Notes: a model not told the origin generated them from the sequence alone. DNA of 64,000 nucleotides from Pseudomonas massiliensis (GCF_000826105.1 NZ_CCYK01000004.1:1-64000), one strand, 5' to 3'. Numbered from the stretch's first letter, positions 46,660 to 56,189 are shown. Translations and numbers: made by a program.

Positions 46660-47643
46660 ATGTCGATCGAAGTCCGTAATGTCAGCAAGCGCTTCAACCA
46701 GTTCCAGGCGTTGAACACTATCGACCTGCACATCCGTAGCGGCGAGCTGGTGGCGCTACTGGGCCCCTCCGGCTGTGGCAAAACCACCTTGCTGCGCATC
46801 ATCGCCGGGCTGGAAACCCCTGATCAGGGAAGCATCGTCTTCCATGGGGAGGATGTGTCCGGGCATGACGTACGGGACCGCAATGTAGGTTTTGTCTTTC
46901 AGCATTACGCGCTCTTCCGTCACATGACGGTGTTCGATAACGTCGCCTTCGGCCTGCGCATGAAGGCGCGCGGCCAGCGCCCCAGTGAAGCTCGGATCGC
47001 TGAAAAGGTGCATGAGTTGCTGAACATGGTGCAGCTGGATTGGCTCGCCGATCGCTACCCTGAACAGCTGTCAGGCGGTCAGCGGCAGCGCATCGCCCTG
47101 GCCCGCGCCTTGGCGGTGGAGCCGAAGGTGCTCTTGCTGGACGAACCCTTCGGTGCCCTCGACGCCAAGGTGCGCAAGGAGCTGCGGCGCTGGCTGGCGC
47201 GCCTGCACGAGGAAATCAACCTGACCTCGGTGTTCGTTACTCACGATCAAGAAGAGGCCATGGAGGTTGCCGATCGCATTGTGGTAATGAACAAGGGCGT
47301 GATTGAGCAGATCGGCTCGCCTGGTGAAGTCTACGAACATCCGGCCAGCGACTTCGTGTATCACTTCCTGGGCGATTCCAACCGCTTGTACCTGGGCCAG
47401 GAGCAGCCTCTGCAATTCCGGCCCCATGAGATTTCCTTGTCGCGGCTGGGGGTAGACGCGCACCATCCGGCCCAAGTGCGCGACATCCGCCCCTTGGGCG
47501 CGACCACGCGTATCACGCTGAAGGTGGAAGGCCAGGATGAGCTGATCGAGGCGGAGGTGGTGAAGGACCATGACAGCCTGGCGGGGCTGAACCGCGGAGA
47601 TACCCTATTCTTCGCGCCCAAGGGACGCGTGCCCATGAACTGA
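46660..47643 (+). CDS. cysA: sulfate/thiosulfate ABC transporter ATPase CysA
   Basis: The 327-residue ATPase has Walker [10 protein letters not shown] (35-43), Q-loop [12 protein letters not shown], signature LSGGQRQR, Walker [13 protein letters not shown] and switch His in [17 protein letters not shown]-terminal TOBE-like domain ([10 protein letters not shown]) follows. It powers CysTW. GGAGGA precedes the ATG. It is the last gene of the sulfate operon. Confidence 0.96.
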   Translation: MSIEVRNVSKRFNQFQALNTIDLHIRSGELVALLGPSGCGKTTLLRIIAGLETPDQGSIVFHGEDVSGHDVRDRNVGFVFQHYALFRHMTVFDNVAFGLRMKARGQRPSEARIAEKVHELLNMVQLDWLADRYPEQLSGGQRQRIALARALAVEPKVLLLDEPFGALDAKVRKELRRWLARLHEEINLTSVFVTHDQEEAMEVADRIVVMNKGVIEQIGSPGEVYEHPASDFVYHFLGDSNRLYLGQEQPLQFRPHEISLSRLGVDAHHPAQVRDIRPLGATTRITLKVEGQDELIEAEVVKDHDSLAGLNRGDTLFFAPKGRVPMN

Positions 47644-47644
47644 A

Positions 47645-47744
47645 CCTGCTAAGCAGCAGGAGCCGGATGCAGCTCGAGAACGGCCTTGCACTGCATCCGC
47701 GAGCTTCATCCGTCACACGGCATCCTTTCTACCGATCGGATGCC
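47645..47744. terminator. hairpins between convergent cysA and DUF962 gene
   Basis: Three inverted repeats are packed here: CCTGCT/AGCAGG, CGGATGCAG/CTGCATCCG (47664-47672 with 47691-47699) and GGCATCC/GGATGCC (47719-47725 with 47738-47744). None has a U-tract; bidirectional termination is plausible. Confidence 0.4.
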
Positions 47745-47763
47745 GCCCTACAGACGTGAACCG

Positions 47764-48240
47764 TTAGGCTTCGGTCTCCATCCGCTCCCTGAGCTCTTCT
47801 CCCAGCCCCAGCAGGAAGCCGAACTCCACTACCACGAACAGCGGACCAATGACCAACCCACTGACGTCATCCATGAAGGCCGGCTTGCGCCCTTCATAAT
47901 GGTGACCCAGGAACTGCATTGCCCACCCGATCACGAACATGCCTATTCCCAGTGTCAGCCAGCTGGCCGTGGAGAGCGACGCTACCGTGTGGCCGAACCA
48001 GAGACTCAGCGCCAGTAGCATCGCCATCAATAGGCCCAGCTGCCTGTCCAGGCGCAGGTAGAACGCTCCACTGGCCAGGGCCACCAATAAGGCGGGAGAA
48101 ATGCCGTGCCAGTCTGGCCGCGACAAAAGCGCCGCCACTGCCAGGACAATGAAAGGGATGCCCACGAAATGAGTAGCGACGTTGCGCGGATCTTGGTGAT
48201 AGGCGGCGTATTGGCTCAGGTGTTGCGTCAGCGTCTTCAC
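47764..48240 (-). CDS. DUF962 (Mpo1/YGL010w-like) membrane protein
   Basis: The 158-residue protein has the family motif YAAYHQDPRNVATHFVGIP and four hydrophobic segments, ending with GWAMQFLGHHYEGRKPA. The yeast homologue Mpo1 is an iron dioxygenase in alpha-oxidation of 2-hydroxy fatty acids; the His residues in HxxDPRN, THFVG and GHHYEGR match its metal-binding type. The bacterial role is not established. I prefer GTG 48240, which has AGGGA 9 nt upstream, over ATG 48249. Confidence 0.88.
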   Translation of the reverse strand: MKTLTQHLSQYAAYHQDPRNVATHFVGIPFIVLAVAALLSRPDWHGISPALLVALASGAFYLRLDRQLGLLMAMLLALSLWFGHTVASLSTASWLTLGIGMFVIGWAMQFLGHHYEGRKPAFMDDVSGLVIGPLFVVVEFGFLLGLGEELRERMETEA

Positions 48241-48271
48241 GGTTAGCATCCCTAGTTATTATAAATAGCTT

Positions 48272-48293
48272 CTTATTCCTTAACGCGAATAAG
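48272..48293. promoter_or_regulatory. inverted repeat in divergent promoter region
   Basis: CTTATTC and GAATAAG form a 7-bp inverted repeat with an 8-bp centre. It lies in the AT-rich gap between the DUF962 gene and the divergent hydrolase gene, and could be an operator for either. Confidence 0.35.
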
Positions 48294-48346
48294 GCCGCTC
48301 CTTATACTTCTCCACATGTAAGCAGACAGGGCCAGGAGTTGCCATC

Positions 48347-48928
48347 ATGCGCACCGATTCCATCCGCTACCTTATCGTCCCCGGTTGGCAAGGCTCGCCC
48401 GATGGACACTGGCAGCACCATTGGCATGACACCTTGCCCAACAGCGAGTGGCTGGAACAGGCAGACTGGAACCACCCGCAAAAAGATCACTGGGTCAGCA
48501 GCCTGGACCACGCCATCGCCAGCACCAGCAAGCCCACAGTGCTCATTGCCCATAGCCTGGGCTGCATTACCGTAGCGCATTGGGCCGGCCAGGCGCCGCT
48601 TGCGCGGGTCGGTAGGGTACAGGGCGCGCTGCTGGTGGCACCGGCGGACGTGGAGCGGCCCAATCGTCCCTCGCCCTTGGCTGATTTCGCGCCCGTTCCA
48701 AGACAGCCATTGCCCTTCCCAAGCCAGGTCGTGGCCTCGGACAACGATCCTGCCGCCTCGGTCGCCCGAGCATTGGAGATGGCCAGGGATTGGGGCGCCG
48801 AGGCAGGCATCCTCAGCGGGGCGGGGCATATCAATGTGAAATCCGGCCACCACCGCTGGGATCAAGGCTTCGCCTATCTCTACCGCTTGCAGAGCCGCGC
48901 GCAGCGAAACGGCTTGCGCCGTGCCTGA
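48347..48928 (+). CDS. RBBP9/YdeN-family alpha/beta hydrolase
   Basis: This 193-residue serine hydrolase has the opening YLIVPGWQGSPDGHWQHHW, nucleophile motif AHSLGC, an Asp in ASDNDP and the catalytic His in GAGHIN. The family has known serine-hydrolase folds but few defined substrates. CAGGAG lies 9 nt before the ATG. It is followed by the sigma-54-type regulator on the same strand, 55 bp away; pseudomonads often keep such hydrolases near sulfur genes. Confidence 0.9.
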   Translation: MRTDSIRYLIVPGWQGSPDGHWQHHWHDTLPNSEWLEQADWNHPQKDHWVSSLDHAIASTSKPTVLIAHSLGCITVAHWAGQAPLARVGRVQGALLVAPADVERPNRPSPLADFAPVPRQPLPFPSQVVASDNDPAASVARALEMARDWGAEAGILSGAGHINVKSGHHRWDQGFAYLYRLQSRAQRNGLRRA

Positions 48929-48983
48929 GCCTAGCCTGCGTGGCCTCGGGCAGCCAGCCTGGAATCTTTGAGAGAATGAAGCG

Positions 48984-49925
48984 ATGAGTAGTAGCCTGGG
49001 CCAGCCCCTGCTGACATTCCCGGACGCGGACCGCAGCCCGCTGAGCATTCGCGCCAAGGCACTGGTATTCGCAGACCCTCGCTCGCAGGTCCTGCGCGAG
49101 CGTATGCAGGCGCTTGCGCCTGGGGCGTTGCCGGTGCTCATTCATGGCGAAACCGGAACCGGCAAGGAGCTGCTTGCCCGGCACTTGCACAAGGCCAGCG
49201 ACCGGCCGGGCATGTTCGTGTCGGTAAATTGCGGGGCCTTGAGCCCGACCTATGCCCAGGCGGAACTGTTCGGCCATGCGCCAGGCGCTTCGCCCGGGTC
49301 GGCCGCGAGCCGGGCGGGCTGGTTCGGCTCCGCCAATGGCGGCACCCTTTATCTGGATGAGATCGCCGACCTGCCGCTACCCATCCAGGCCGCACTGCTC
49401 GAGGCGCTGGAAAATCACGAAGTGCTGCGCGTAGGCGCGACGCAGCCCACTCCGGTGGATGTACGCTTGATCGCGGCCTCGAGCATCGAACTGGGCCAAG
49501 CAGTGGCGGTCGGCAAGTTCAACGAGCGGCTGTGGCGTTATCTGGATGAAGGGCGCCTGCGGCTCCCGGCCTTGCGTGAACGTCCCGGCGATATCCTGCC
49601 TCTGGCGGAATACTTCCTGGGTATCTACAGCCAGCGGTTGGGCCTGCCTACTCCAACCTTCAGCGAAGCCGCGATGCAACGGATGCTTGCCCATGGCTGG
49701 CCAGGCAATACGCGCGAACTGGAAAACATCATTCACTTCGCGCTTCTGGTCAGCGAAGGGCCCTGCATCGAAGCCAGGCATTTGAGCCAGGCCGGCATAG
49801 GCGCGAATTCGAGCCGCCTTGAGGACCATCTAGCCTTGTGCCTTAGAACAGGGGATGCCCATTCTAGAGCGGCTACGCTGGTTCTTTTACGCCGTTACGC
49901 TGTTGAGCTTGAAAAAAATTCATAA
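48984..49925 (+). CDS. sigma-54-activator-type AAA+ protein, truncated (SfnR-like)
   Basis: The 313-residue protein has an AAA+ domain with Walker A GETGTGKE (55-62), Walker B GGTLYLDEIADL (119-130) and arginine-finger region LRLPALRERPGDI. Two hallmarks are missing. The sigma-54 contact loop reads GASPGS (101-106) in place of GAFTGA. After about residue 280 there is no Fis-type helix-turn-helix, only about 35 unrelated residues. The other frames near the end show no HTH either. It resembles SfnR, which controls organosulfur use, but may be inactive, act with sigma-70 or modulate another regulator. Confidence 0.85.
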   Translation: MSSSLGQPLLTFPDADRSPLSIRAKALVFADPRSQVLRERMQALAPGALPVLIHGETGTGKELLARHLHKASDRPGMFVSVNCGALSPTYAQAELFGHAPGASPGSAASRAGWFGSANGGTLYLDEIADLPLPIQAALLEALENHEVLRVGATQPTPVDVRLIAASSIELGQAVAVGKFNERLWRYLDEGRLRLPALRERPGDILPLAEYFLGIYSQRLGLPTPTFSEAAMQRMLAHGWPGNTRELENIIHFALLVSEGPCIEARHLSQAGIGANSSRLEDHLALCLRTGDAHSRAATLVLLRRYAVELEKNS

Positions 49926-49980
49926 GCAGCTAGAAAAAAGGTATTTCAACGGCATAAGGGAATTGAGTATCGTCCCGCCA

Positions 49981-49996
49981 TGCCAGAATACTGGCA
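49981..49996 (+). promoter_or_regulatory. palindrome in the metQ leader
   Basis: TGCCAGAATACTGGCA has perfect 6-bp arms with a 4-bp centre and ends 22 bp before the metQ ATG. It may be an operator or a small leader hairpin. Confidence 0.35.
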
Positions 49997-50018
49997 CCCT
50001 GCTTAATAAGGATTACCA

Positions 50019-50804
50019 ATGAAAAAGGCACTTCTGTTCTCTGCATTCGCTGCTGCGTTGTCCGTGGCGGGCTTCGCCCAGGCCGCTGAAAAGCTCGTGG
50101 TGGCGGCCACGCCTATCCCCCATGCTGAAATCCTTGAGCTGATCAAGCCAACCCTGGCCAAGGAAGGCATCGACCTGGAGATCAAGGTCTTTACAGACTA
50201 CGTACAGCCGAACGTTCAGGTAGACCAGAAGCGCCTCGACGCCAACTACTTCCAGACGCTGCCTTACCTGAAGAGTTTCAACGAAGGCAAGGGTACCCAC
50301 CTGGAGACGGTCATTGGCGTGCATGTCGAGCCTTTCGGTGGTTACTCCAAGAAGGTCAAGAGCCTGTCCGAACTCAAGGACGGGGCGACCGTAGCCATTC
50401 CGAACGAGGGCAGTAACAGCGGCCGCGCCTTGCTGCTGCTGCAAAAGGCTGGGCTGATTACCCTGAAAGACCCAAGCAATGCCCTGGCTACGCCTAAAGA
50501 CATCGCTACCAACAGCAAGAACCTGAAGTTCAAGGAGCTGGAGTCGGCCATGCTGCCGCGCGTGCTGGACCAGGTCGACCTGGACATGATCAACACCAAC
50601 TATGCCCTGGAAGCCGGCCTGAACCCTGCCAAGGATGCGCTGGTGATCGAAGGCAGCGACTCGCCCTACGTGAACTACCTGGTCGCTCGTCCGGACAACA
50701 AGAACAGCGATGCCATCCAGAAGCTGGCCAAGGCCCTGACCTCGCCAGAAGTGAAGGCCTTCATCGAGAAGAAGTATAACGGCGCCGTACTGCCTGCCTT
50801 CTGA
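50019..50804 (+). CDS. metQ: MetQ/NlpA-family methionine-binding protein, orphan
   Basis: The 261-residue protein has a signal peptide (ALLFSAFAAALSVAGFAQA) without a lipobox Cys, so it is probably soluble periplasmic. The mature part has the family motifs KLVVAATPIPHAEILE, VFTDYVQPNVQVDQKRLDAN, IPNEGSNSGRALLLLQKAGLI and NTNYALEAGL. It should bind methionine or a derivative. No metN or metI is next to it, so it must use a permease encoded elsewhere. AAGGA lies before the ATG. Confidence 0.93.
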   Translation: MKKALLFSAFAAALSVAGFAQAAEKLVVAATPIPHAEILELIKPTLAKEGIDLEIKVFTDYVQPNVQVDQKRLDANYFQTLPYLKSFNEGKGTHLETVIGVHVEPFGGYSKKVKSLSELKDGATVAIPNEGSNSGRALLLLQKAGLITLKDPSNALATPKDIATNSKNLKFKELESAMLPRVLDQVDLDMINTNYALEAGLNPAKDALVIEGSDSPYVNYLVARPDNKNSDAIQKLAKALTSPEVKAFIEKKYNGAVLPAF

Positions 50805-50844
50805 CCATGCCTGCGGGGGCTGGCGCTCGCTGGCCCTCTTGAGT

Positions 50845-50880
50845 CGAGGCCCGCCTTGGGCAAGGCCTCGCTTCTGCTTT
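50845..50880 (+). terminator. terminator-like hairpin after metQ
   Basis: A 7-bp stem (CGAGGCC / GGCCTCG, 50845-50851 with 50864-50870) precedes a T-rich stretch CTTCTGCTTTTTC. Confidence 0.5.
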
Positions 50881-51013
50881 TTCAATCCTCCCCGCACTCT
50901 CGCTCGACCCGGCGAGGCGGTTCTTTTTTCCTCCTTCGATGCATCAGGCGCAATGAACCGATCACAATCGGTTACAGTCGCATCACCAGATTTTCCGTGC
51001 AAAGGAAGTGTGC

Positions 51014-52087
51014 ATGACGCGTGCGTGGGGGAGGGGAGTCGCCTGGGCGTTCCTGGCGTTGCTGTACGGCTGCGGCGAAAAACCCGCCTTGCAACCCGAG
51101 CGGCCTCGAGTGATGGTGCAGACCGTGCAGAGCGTGCCGTTCGCGCCCAAGGTCGAGGTCACCGGCGACATCCAGGCCAGGGTGCAGACGCAGCTGTCGT
51201 TCCGCGTCTCTGGCAAGATCATCCAGCGTATGGTGGACGTCGGCGACCGTGTCAGCCCACGTCAGGTACTGGCCCGGCTGGACCCGAAGGACCTGCAAAC
51301 CAGTGTGGATTCAGCCACGGCCGCGGTCGCCGCTGAACAGGCGCGTGTCACCCAGGCCAGCCTGGCCTTCGAGCGCCAGGCCAAGCTCCTGCCCAAGGGT
51401 TATACCAGCCGTAGCGAATACGATTCCGCCCAGGCTGCGCTGAAAAGCAGCCAGAGCGCGCTGGCCGCCGCCCGCGCCGAGCTGGCCAATGCCCGGGAGC
51501 AACTGAGTTACACCGACCTGATCGCCGATGCGCCAGGCGTGATCACGGCGCGACAGGCAGAGGTCGGGCAGGTGGTCCAGGCGACCCAGCCCATGTTCAG
51601 CCTCGCCCGGGACGGTGAACGCGATGCGGTGTTCAATGTGTATGAGTCGCTGTTCCTCAGCCCTGCGGGCGATGCGCCCATCACGGTGCGCTTGCTGGAA
51701 GACCCCAGCGTGACCGTGGAAGGTCGCGTGCGGGAAGTCACCCCAACGGTATCGGCGCAAACCGGCACGCTGCAGGTGAAGGTAGCGCTGGCGGCGCTTC
51801 CCCCGCGCATGCGCCTGGGCTCTGTGGTCAGCGGCGCCTTGGCGGCCCCGGCCCAGCCAGCGATGGAGCTGCCATGGTCGGCCTTGACCAAGGACCTGCA
51901 TGACCCGGCTGTGTGGCGGTTGGATGGTGACAAGGTCACGCTGCACAAGGTCACCGTTGGCCGCTACCTGACCGGCAAGGTGGTGATCACCGAAGGCCTG
52001 GCGCCTGGCGACCGTGTCGTGGTGGCAGGCGGGCAATTGCTGCATCCGGACATGCAGGTGGAAGTCGCCCAGGAGGCCAAGCCATGA
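51014..52087 (+). CDS. RND efflux periplasmic adaptor, TriA-like lipoprotein
   Basis: The 357-residue membrane-fusion protein has a lipobox LLYGC, which would anchor it in the inner membrane. It has the lipoyl half motif LSFRVSGKIIQRMVDVGDRV, a coiled-coil hairpin (about 95-160) and a beta-barrel region. Two adaptor genes directly before one RND gene is the arrangement of P. aeruginosa triABC (triclosan efflux). The start at ATG 51014 has AAGGAAG upstream. The next gene overlaps by 4 nt. Confidence 0.9.
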   Translation: MTRAWGRGVAWAFLALLYGCGEKPALQPERPRVMVQTVQSVPFAPKVEVTGDIQARVQTQLSFRVSGKIIQRMVDVGDRVSPRQVLARLDPKDLQTSVDSATAAVAAEQARVTQASLAFERQAKLLPKGYTSRSEYDSAQAALKSSQSALAAARAELANAREQLSYTDLIADAPGVITARQAEVGQVVQATQPMFSLARDGERDAVFNVYESLFLSPAGDAPITVRLLEDPSVTVEGRVREVTPTVSAQTGTLQVKVALAALPPRMRLGSVVSGALAAPAQPAMELPWSALTKDLHDPAVWRLDGDKVTLHKVTVGRYLTGKVVITEGLAPGDRVVVAGGQLLHPDMQVEVAQEAKP

Positions 52088-53148
52088 AACCCTGGTTCCT
52101 GCTGCCTATGCTGATGCTGGCCGGTTGCGGCGAAGACCCGCCGCCGAAGGAGCCGATCAGGCCGGTGCTGTCGGCGGTCGTGGTCGCCGTCGACCAGCAA
52201 GCCTTGGGTCGCTTCGCCGGCAATATCGAGCCGCGCTATCAAAGCACCCTGGGGTTTCGCGTGCCGGGCCGTATCGCTCGTCGGCTGGTGGACGTGGGCG
52301 ATGAGGTCAAACGAGGCGACCTGCTTGCCGTGCTCGACCCCACCGACCAGCAGAACCAGTTGCGCTCCCGTGAGGGCGACCTGAGCCGGGTCGAGGCCCA
52401 GTGGATCAATGCCCAGGCCAACAGCCGACGGCAGCAAGAGCTGTTCGATCGGGGCGTGGGCTCGGCCGCGTTGCTGGACCGGGCCACCGCGGACCTGAAA
52501 ACCACTGCCGCGTCCTTGGAGCAAGCCAAGGCCGCCGTAAGCCAGGCCCGTGACCAGCTAGGCTACAGCGAGCTGCGCGCGGACCATGATGCCGTGGTCA
52601 CCGCCTTGAGCGCCGAAGCCGGGCAAGTGGTGGCGGCTGGCCAGGAAGTGGTGACCCTCGCCCGGCCCGATGTGAAGGAAGCGGTGATTGACCTGCCCAT
52701 GAGCCTGGCCGAACAGCTCTCGCCGGATGCAGACTTTCAGGTGCAGGCACAACTGGACCCTACCGTGACCACCCATGCCAGGCTGCGGGAGGTCGAGCCC
52801 CAGGCCAATAGCACCACTCGCACCCGCCAGGTACGTCTCAGCCTGGTGGACACTCCGGCGGGCCTGCGCCTGGGCACTGCGATCAGCGTGACCCTGAGCC
52901 GCCCGGTTCAGCCCCGTAGCGCCTTGCCCGTGCAGGCCTTGCAAGAAGCCGATGGGCAAACCCGGGTGTGGGTCATCGATGAACAGGCCCGCAGTGTGTC
53001 GCCCCGCCCGGTCACTGTACTGGAGCGGCAAGGCGATACCGCCATCGTGGACACCAGCGTGCGCCCGGGTGAGCGAGTGGCCATCGCCGGGCTCAACAGC
53101 CTCAAGCCGGGGCAAGCGATCAAGACCGACCAAGGAAAGGCCCAATGA
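52084..53148 (+). CDS. RND efflux periplasmic adaptor, TriB-like lipoprotein
   Basis: The second adaptor, 354 residues, has lipobox LAGC and the family motifs LGFRVPGRIARRLVDVGDEVKRGDLLAVLDP and YSELRADHDAVVTALSAEAGQVV. It is a paralogue of the preceding gene and probably forms a mixed adaptor ring with it. Overlaps by 4 nt at both ends give tight coupling within the operon. Confidence 0.9.
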   Translation: MKPWFLLPMLMLAGCGEDPPPKEPIRPVLSAVVVAVDQQALGRFAGNIEPRYQSTLGFRVPGRIARRLVDVGDEVKRGDLLAVLDPTDQQNQLRSREGDLSRVEAQWINAQANSRRQQELFDRGVGSAALLDRATADLKTTAASLEQAKAAVSQARDQLGYSELRADHDAVVTALSAEAGQVVAAGQEVVTLARPDVKEAVIDLPMSLAEQLSPDADFQVQAQLDPTVTTHARLREVEPQANSTTRTRQVRLSLVDTPAGLRLGTAISVTLSRPVQPRSALPVQALQEADGQTRVWVIDEQARSVSPRPVTVLERQGDTAIVDTSVRPGERVAIAGLNSLKPGQAIKTDQGKAQ

Positions 53149-56100
53149 GCGGCAGCAAGTTCAACCTCTCGGACTGGGCGCTACGGCATCAGTCTTTCGT
53201 GTGGTACCTGATGTTCGTGGCCCTGCTGATGGGCGTGTTTTCCTACATGAAGCTGGGGCGCGAGGAAGATCCGGCCTTCACTATCAAAACCATGGTCATC
53301 CAGACCCGCTGGCCGGGCGCGACCCAGGACGAAACCCTCAAGCAGGTCACCGACCGAATCGAGAAGAAACTCGAAGAGCTCGACTCGCTGGATTACACCA
53401 AGAGCTATACCCGGCCAGGCGAATCGACGGTGTTCGTGTATCTGCGCGACACCACCAAGGCCGGGGCGATACCTCATATCTGGTACGAGGTGCGCAAGAA
53501 GATCGACGATATCCGCGGGGAGTTTCCCCAAGGCTTGCAGGGGCCGGCCTTCAACGATGAATTCGGCGACGTGTTCGGCTCTATCTACGCCTTTACGGCA
53601 GATGGCCTGAGCATGCGCCAGCTGCGTGACTATGTGGAGCAAGTACGCGCGGGCATCCGCCAGGTGGAAAACCTGGGCAAGGTGGAGATGATCGGTGAAC
53701 AGGACGAAGTCATCTACCTGAATTTTTCCACGCGTCAACTGGCCGCCCTGGGGCTGGACCAGCGACAGGTGGTGCAGGCGCTACAGGCGCAGAATGCGGT
53801 GACCCCCGCGGGGACCATAGAGGCCGGCCCTGAGCGTATTTCCGTGCGCACCACCGGCCAGTTCCGCTCCGAGGCTGACCTGCGCGAGCTCAACCTGCGG
53901 GTCAACGACCGTTTCTATCGCTTGGCCGATGTAGCGCAGATCAGCCGCGGCTACGCCGAGCCGCCCGCGCCCATGTTCCGCTACAACGGGCAGTCGGCCA
54001 TTGGCCTGGCCGTCGCCATGCGTGATGGCGGCAATATCCAGGCTTTCGGCAAGGCCCTGCACGCGCGGATGAGCGAGCTCACCGCCGAGTTGCCGGTCGG
54101 GGTGGGCGTGCACTCGGTATCGGACCAGGCGGCCGTGGTGGAAAAGGCTGTCGGCGGCTTTACCAGCGCCTTGTTCGAGGCAGTGGTGATCGTGATGGTG
54201 GTCAGCTTCGTCAGCCTGGGTATCCGCGCCGGGCTGGTAGTGGCCTGCTCGATCCCGTTGGTGCTGGCCATGGTGTTCGTCTTCATGGAGTACAGCGGCA
54301 TCACCATGCAGCGTATTTCCCTGGGGGCCTTGATCATCGCCCTGGGGCTGCTCGTAGACGATGCCATGATCACCGTAGAGATGATGGTCACGCGGCTGGA
54401 GCTTGGCGACAGCCGGGAAAAGGCCGCGACCTTTGCCTATACCTCCACCGCTTTTCCCATGCTTACCGGCACGCTGGTCACCGTGGCCGGCTTCACGCCC
54501 ATCGGGCTCAATGCCAGCTCTGCGGGTGAATACACCTTCACGCTGTTCGCGGTGATCGCCATTGCCATGTTGGTATCCTGGGTGGTGGCGGTGTTCTTCG
54601 CGCCTGTGATCGGCGTGCACATCCTCAGCGAGAAAATCACCAAGAAGCACTCGGACGAGCCGGGGCGTATCGGGCGGATGTTCAACAACGCCCTGTTGAG
54701 CTGCATGCGCCACCGTTGGCTGACCATCATCGGCACCCTGGCGATCTTCGCCCTGGCGCTGTTCTGCATGCGCTTCGTCCAGAATCAGTTCTTCCCCTCG
54801 TCAGACCGGCCAGAGCTGCTGGTAGACCTGAACCTGCCGCAGAACGCATCCATCCATGAGACCGCGCGAGCGGTGGACAAACTCGAAGCCATGGTCAAGG
54901 ACGACCCGGACATCCTGCGCTGGAGTACCTACATCGGTGAGGGGGCGATTCGCTTCTATCTACCACTGGACCAGCAGCTGCAGAACCCTTACTACGCTCA
55001 GTTGGTGATCGTCAGCAAGGGGCTGGAAGAGCGTGAAGCACTGGCGGAGCGGCTGCGGCAGAAACTGCGTCAGGAATTCGTAGGCATCGGCACCTACGTG
55101 CAACCCCTGGAGATGGGACCGCCGGTGGGCCGACCATTGCAGTACCGGGTCAGCGGCCGCGACCTCGACGAAGTGCGCAAGCATGCCATCGACCTGGCCA
55201 CGCTGCTGGACCAGAACCCTCATGTGGGGGACATGATTTTCGACTGGAACGAACCGGGCAAGGTCCTGCGCGTCGATATCGCCCAGGACCGCGCCCGCCA
55301 GTTGGGGCTCTCCTCCGAGGACGTGGCCAAGCTGATGAATACCATTGTCAGCGGCGCACCCATCACCCAGGTCAACGATGACATCTATCTGGTGAACGTC
55401 GTCGGTCGCGCCGAGGATGCGGAGCGGGATTCGCCGGAAACCCTGCAGAACCTGCAGATCGTGACCCCGAATGGGGTGTCCATCCCGCTGCGGGCGTTCG
55501 CCACGGTCCGCTATGAACTGGAACAGCCACTGGTCTGGCGGCGGGACCGTTTGCCCACCGTAACCTTGAAGGCGGCGGTGCGCGACAAGATCCAGCCCAC
55601 CGACCTGGTCACCCAGCTCAAGGCCGACGTGGATCGCTTCGCCGCCGAATTGCCCCAGGGTTATACGGTGACTACCGGCGGTACCGTGGAGGAAAGCGGC
55701 AAGGCCCAGGGGCCAATCGCCCAAGTGGTACCTTTGATGATCTTCCTGATGGCCACCTTCCTGATGATCCAGCTGCACAGCGTGCAGAAGATGTTCCTGG
55801 TCGCCAGCGTGGCGCCCCTGGGGCTGATCGGGGTGGTGATTGCCCTGGTGCCCACCGGCACGCCGCTAGGCTTCGTGGCTATTCTCGGGGTGCTGGCGCT
55901 GATCGGCATCATCATCCGCAACTCGGTGATCCTGGTGACCCAGATCGATATCTTCGAGCGCGACGGCTACAAGCCTTGGGACGCCGTGGTGGAGGCGACC
56001 CAGCACCGGCGCCGGCCGATCCTGCTGACCGCGGCCGCGGCCAGTCTGGGCATGATCCCGATTGCCCGGGAAGTGTTCTGGGGGCCCATGGCCTACGCCA

Positions 56101-56189
56101 TGATCGGCGGCATCATCAGCGCGACCCTGCTTACGCTGTTGTTCCTCCCCGCGCTCTATGTGGCCTGGTATCGCATAAAGGAGCATTGA
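53145..56189 (+). CDS. RND-family inner-membrane efflux transporter, TriC-like
   Basis: The 1014-residue transporter has 12 predicted TM helices and two large periplasmic loops. The proton-relay pair is in TM4 (LLVDDAMITVEMM). The opening region FSYMKLGREEDPAFTIKTMVIQTRWPGAT is typical of this RND branch. The length equals that of TriC. No outer-membrane channel gene is adjacent; TriABC uses a separate TolC homologue, and the same may hold here. The substrate is not evident. Confidence 0.92.
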   Translation: MSGSKFNLSDWALRHQSFVWYLMFVALLMGVFSYMKLGREEDPAFTIKTMVIQTRWPGATQDETLKQVTDRIEKKLEELDSLDYTKSYTRPGESTVFVYLRDTTKAGAIPHIWYEVRKKIDDIRGEFPQGLQGPAFNDEFGDVFGSIYAFTADGLSMRQLRDYVEQVRAGIRQVENLGKVEMIGEQDEVIYLNFSTRQLAALGLDQRQVVQALQAQNAVTPAGTIEAGPERISVRTTGQFRSEADLRELNLRVNDRFYRLADVAQISRGYAEPPAPMFRYNGQSAIGLAVAMRDGGNIQAFGKALHARMSELTAELPVGVGVHSVSDQAAVVEKAVGGFTSALFEAVVIVMVVSFVSLGIRAGLVVACSIPLVLAMVFVFMEYSGITMQRISLGALIIALGLLVDDAMITVEMMVTRLELGDSREKAATFAYTSTAFPMLTGTLVTVAGFTPIGLNASSAGEYTFTLFAVIAIAMLVSWVVAVFFAPVIGVHILSEKITKKHSDEPGRIGRMFNNALLSCMRHRWLTIIGTLAIFALALFCMRFVQNQFFPSSDRPELLVDLNLPQNASIHETARAVDKLEAMVKDDPDILRWSTYIGEGAIRFYLPLDQQLQNPYYAQLVIVSKGLEEREALAERLRQKLRQEFVGIGTYVQPLEMGPPVGRPLQYRVSGRDLDEVRKHAIDLATLLDQNPHVGDMIFDWNEPGKVLRVDIAQDRARQLGLSSEDVAKLMNTIVSGAPITQVNDDIYLVNVVGRAEDAERDSPETLQNLQIVTPNGVSIPLRAFATVRYELEQPLVWRRDRLPTVTLKAAVRDKIQPTDLVTQLKADVDRFAAELPQGYTVTTGGTVEESGKAQGPIAQVVPLMIFLMATFLMIQLHSVQKMFLVASVAPLGLIGVVIALVPTGTPLGFVAILGVLALIGIIIRNSVILVTQIDIFERDGYKPWDAVVEATQHRRRPILLTAAAASLGMIPIAREVFWGPMAYAMIGGIISATLLTLLFLPALYVAWYRIKEH

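Noticed and set aside
49990..50010. Sigma-54 promoter (GGCAC...) before metQ
   Set aside because: GGCAC is present but no GC dinucleotide lies at the required 12-bp distance.
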